From the NCBI GenBank assembly GCA_021808035.1, contig JAKBCG010000098.1, forward strand, positions 1 through 8,345: a stretch of DNA of 8,345 bases, in the 5' to 3' direction. A program made the translations under genes and the position numbers. Source of the stretch: Pseudomonadota bacterium (lineage in GTDB: Bacteria; Pseudomonadota; Gammaproteobacteria; Steroidobacterales; Steroidobacteraceae). Below the pieces are notes generated by a model, which worked only from the letters and a program-made list of their open reading frames with translations, was not told the DNA's origin and searched no databases. This document shows, piece after piece, positions 6,115 to 8,345 of this stretch (positions are counted from its first letter, which is position 1; the number at the start of each line of letters is the position of its first letter).

Positions 6115-6650
6115 GCGCCACCCCGGCGCGCGGCCGCGATGCGCGGCAGGAACTGCTGGTTCCAGACCTGCATCGTCATCGGTGCGATGTGCTTGAAGAC
6201 GATCCGGCCCTTGCGGTCGACGAGGTAGGTTTCCGGGGCGCCGTACACGCCCCAGTTGATCGCGACATGCCCGTTCTGGTCGAAGCCGACCCCGGCGTAC
6301 GGGTCGCCGAGCTCCCGGAGCCACTCCTGCGCGCGCGCGCGGTCGTCGTTCCAGTCGAGCCCGATGATCGGCACCACGTGCTGCTGCGCGATTTGCAGGA
6401 GCGTGTGCTGTTCCTCCCGGCAGGCCTCGCACCAGGTCGCCCAGACATTGAACACATAGACGTGCCCCGCGAGCGGTCGATTGCTCACGGTGCGATTCGG
6501 ATCGAGCACGTCGGTGAGGGTGAACTCCGGCGCCGGCTTGCCGATCAGCGGCGACGGCAGATAGTGCAGATCACGCTTCGGATTCAAACCGACCGCGAAC
6601 AGCACGAGCAGGCCGACGAACGCGACCACCGGCAGGATGTACTTCCACAT
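6111..6650 (-). CDS. ccmG: Thiol:disulfide interchange protein CcmG (DsbE)
   Basis: Periplasmic, membrane-anchored thioredoxin-like reductant of the cytochrome c maturation pathway, 179 aa from the chosen ATG. One N-terminal transmembrane anchor (about 3-22) is followed by the family opening LPSPLIGKPAPEFTL, the active site WATWCEAC (C74, C77), and the CcmG-specific acidic region LDWNDDRARAQEWLRELGDPY. GVYGAPETYLVD holds the cis-proline (P139). All key thioredoxin-fold features are present and the length is normal. The open frame begins with a GTG 6 codons earlier, but a GGGGGA box sits 6 nt before the ATG at 6650, and MWKYILPVVAFVG is the expected anchor start. It follows ccmF after a 19-nt gap and overlaps ccmH by 4 nt. 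Confidence 0.95.
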   Translation of the reverse strand: MWKYILPVVAFVGLLVLFAVGLNPKRDLHYLPSPLIGKPAPEFTLTDVLDPNRTVSNRPLAGHVYVFNVWATWCEACREEQHTLLQIAQQHVVPIIGLDWNDDRARAQEWLRELGDPYAGVGFDQNGHVAINWGVYGAPETYLVDRKGRIVFKHIAPMTMQVWNQQFLPRIAAARRGGA

Positions 6651-6656
6651 CACGCG

Positions 6657-6662
6657 TCCCCC
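6657..6662 (-). promoter_or_regulatory. Probable ribosome binding site of ccmG
   Basis: GGGGGA on the minus strand, 6 nt upstream of the ATG at 6650, in the short gap after ccmF. It is an imperfect Shine-Dalgarno, but it favours this ATG over the upstream GTG at 6668, which lacks one. Confidence 0.5.
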
Positions 6663-6669
6663 GTGCACA

Positions 6670-8345
6670 TCAGGCGACCCCCGCGGAGGGCTTCGGATCG
6701 GGTCCGGGCGAGCGCGCCGCGCGCACTTCCTCCGCCGCCGGCACCTTCACCCGGTAGCGCCGGTCGCTCGCGCACACCGCGCCGCCGAGCGCCATCAACA
6801 AGGCCCCGAGCCAGACGTAACGCATCAGCGGCTTGTATTGGATCCGCAGGCTCCACGCGCCCGCGCCGAGCGAGTTGCCCATCGCGACGAACAGGTCCCG
6901 CCTCCAGTTGAACGTGATCGCCGCATGGCTGTTGTCGACCTGCTGGACGACGAAATGGCGCTTCTGCGGCTTGAGCGTCGCGACCAGGTGCCCGTCGTGG
7001 GTGACGTCGAAGGTGCCCTGGACCGCTTCGTAGTTCGGGCCGAACACCGGCCTGGTCGACAAGAACTTGAAGTCGTAACCCGCGATCGAGAAGGTCTGGC
7101 CGGGCTTCAGCGCGACATCCTTGTCGATCTTGAAGTTCGACACCGTGCTCACCGCGATCGCGAACATCCCGACGCCGATGTGGGCGATCGTCATGCCGAC
7201 CAGGGCCGTCGTGAGCGTCTGACGCTGCCGGATCCGACGCAGTGGTTCCAGGAGCGAGGACAGGATGATCCAGATCCCGAACGTCATTCCGGCGTAACCG
7301 GCCCATGGCAGGGATCCATAGCCGTAGCGCAGGATCAGGAACGCGAGCCCGAGACCCACGAGGAGCAGAATCCAGATCGGCTTCGCGGCGGCGGTGAGCT
7401 TGCCGCGCCGCCAGGCCGCGTGCATCCCGACCGCGAGGAATCCGAGCATCGGCAACATCGGCGTCAGGAACATCACGTTGAACACCGGCGGCCCGACCGA
7501 GATCTTGCCGATGTTCAACAACTCGTAGAACAGCGGCGCGAGCGTCCCCCACAGCACGAGACCGGCGGCCGCGACCAGCAGCACGTTGTTCACGAGCAGG
7601 AAGAACTCGCGCGAGAACAGCTCGAACCCGCCGGGCACGTAGAGTTTCGGGGCGCGCCATGCGTACAGGCCGAGCGAGCCGCCGACCGTGACGGCGAGTC
7701 CGGCGAGGATGAACAGTCCGCGGCGCGGGTCGGTCGCGAAGGAGTGCACCGAGACGAGCACGCCGGAGCGCACCAGGAAGGTGCCGATCAACGAGAGCGA
7801 GAACGTGAAGATCGACAGCAGCAACGTCCAGCTCTTGAAGATGCCGCGCTTCTCGGTGACGCTCAGGCTGTGGATCAGCGCAGTGCCGACCAACCACGGC
7901 ATGAACGAGGCGTTCTCGACCGGATCCCAGAACCACCAGCCGCCCCAGCCGAGCTCGTAGTAGGCCCACCAGCTGCCGAGCGTGATCCCGACCGTGAGAC
8001 AGATCCACGCGGCGATCGTCCACGGCCGGGTCCATTTCGCCCAGGACTGGTCGAGACGCCCCTCGATCATCGCGGCGACCGCGAATGCGAACGCGACCGA
8101 GAACCCGACGTACCCGGTGTAGAGCATCGGCGGATGGATCGCGAGCGCGGGGTCCTGCAGGATCGGATTGAGGCTCGCGCCGTTCGGCGCCGCCGGGATC
8201 AGCCGCGTGAACGGATTCGAGGTCCACAACGTGAACAGCACGAAACCCGTGCTCACCAACCCGAGCACGCCGAGCACGCGGGCCGCGAACGCCGGCGGCA
8301 GCCCGCGGCTGAACGCCGCGACCGCGAGGTTCCACACCGACAGGA
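6670..8345 (-). CDS. ccmF: Haem lyase subunit CcmF, C-terminal part (5' end outside window)
   Basis: Polytopic inner-membrane core of the haem ligation complex, which receives haem from CcmE and attaches it to apocytochrome c. About 557 residues are present; comparison with E. coli CcmF from memory puts the missing N-terminus at roughly 100 residues. The frame is open to the window edge, and the GTG at 8337 is internal. Counting from that codon: IHPPMLYTGYVG with His68, the WWD haem-handling motif WGGWWFWDPVENASFMPW (131-148, bases 7894-7947), His156 in LIHSL, His198 in VSVHSF, and His386 in IAHIG. These four histidines match E. coli H173, H261, H303 and H491, the periplasmic and transmembrane haem ligands, so the protein looks functional. 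A large periplasmic domain (about 397-525) precedes the last helix, WLGALLMALGG. It is the most upstream ccm gene in view; ccmA-E would be expected beyond 8345. Confidence 0.96.
   Translation of the reverse strand, partial: LSVWNLAVAAFSRGLPPAFAARVLGVLGLVSTGFVLFTLWTSNPFTRLIPAAPNGASLNPILQDPALAIHPPMLYTGYVGFSVAFAFAVAAMIEGRLDQSWAKWTRPWTIAAWICLTVGITLGSWWAYYELGWGGWWFWDPVENASFMPWLVGTALIHSLSVTEKRGIFKSWTLLLSIFTFSLSLIGTFLVRSGVLVSVHSFATDPRRGLFILAGLAVTVGGSLGLYAWRAPKLYVPGGFELFSREFFLLVNNVLLVAAAGLVLWGTLAPLFYELLNIGKISVGPPVFNVMFLTPMLPMLGFLAVGMHAAWRRGKLTAAAKPIWILLLVGLGLAFLILRYGYGSLPWAGYAGMTFGIWIILSSLLEPLRRIRQRQTLTTALVGMTIAHIGVGMFAIAVSTVSNFKIDKDVALKPGQTFSIAGYDFKFLSTRPVFGPNYEAVQGTFDVTHDGHLVATLKPQKRHFVVQQVDNSHAAITFNWRRDLFVAMGNSLGAGAWSLRIQYKPLMRYVWLGALLMALGGAVCASDRRYRVKVPAAEEVRAARSPGPDPKPSAGVA

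Noticed and set aside
6115..6432. N-terminal extension of the ccmH frame into ccmG
   Set aside because: The extra 106 residues overlap the conserved thioredoxin domain of CcmG in another frame and look random. The signal peptide begins right after the GTG at 6114.
6650..8335. A 561-codon minus-strand frame overlapping ccmF
   Set aside because: It is the shifted-frame shadow of ccmF; the ccmF frame has all family motifs, while this one is Arg/Ala-rich low-complexity sequence.

Overview
The window is a gene-dense, GC-rich stretch of bacterial chromosome with at least eight real genes, two of them cut by the window edges. A complete-looking System I (Ccm) cytochrome c maturation cluster in the order ccmF-ccmG-ccmH-ccmI, with a PotF/PotI-type polyamine transporter, points to a proteobacterium. 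A GC-rich gammaproteobacterium is my best guess, but this is inference from gene content and protein likeness; no marker gene fixes the taxon.

Layout: (1) 1-576, plus strand, the C-terminal part of the putrescine ABC permease PotI. (2) 596-1717, minus strand, a PotF-like periplasmic polyamine-binding protein converging on potI, with a 19-bp gap filled by a GC hairpin. (3) 1765-2331, minus, a stand-alone two-CBS-domain protein upstream of potF. (4) 2332-2449, a short divergent promoter region with the most AT-rich spot in this part of the window and several short palindromes. (5) 2450-2893, plus, a MarR-family regulator. (6) 2907-4622, minus, a very-long-chain type acyl-CoA dehydrogenase (VLCAD/ACAD9-like). 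(7) 4632-8345, minus, ccmI, ccmH, ccmG and the C-terminal about five sixths of ccmF, read in the order F-G-H-I and followed directly by the dehydrogenase gene.

How the genes work together: CcmF with CcmH and CcmI forms the haem ligation module that attaches haem to apocytochromes c in the periplasm. CcmG and CcmH provide the thiol redox chemistry that keeps the CXXCH cysteines reduced, and CcmI captures the apocytochrome. The acyl-CoA dehydrogenase gene is so tightly joined to ccmI (9-nt gap, ribosome binding site overlapping the ccmI stop codon) that co-transcription and probably coupled translation are likely. PotI and PotF belong to polyamine uptake but lie on opposite strands. The CBS protein and MarR regulator have no clear substrate or target, and the shared intergenic region is the natural place for a MarR operator.

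I see no RNA genes, insertion sequences, CRISPR arrays, phage genes or toxin-antitoxin systems, and no gene-free stretch over 300 bp. The content is mostly core metabolism. The points worth a second look are the dehydrogenase in the ccm operon, a CcmI with almost no cytoplasmic loop, and changed ligand-pocket positions in the PotF-like protein.
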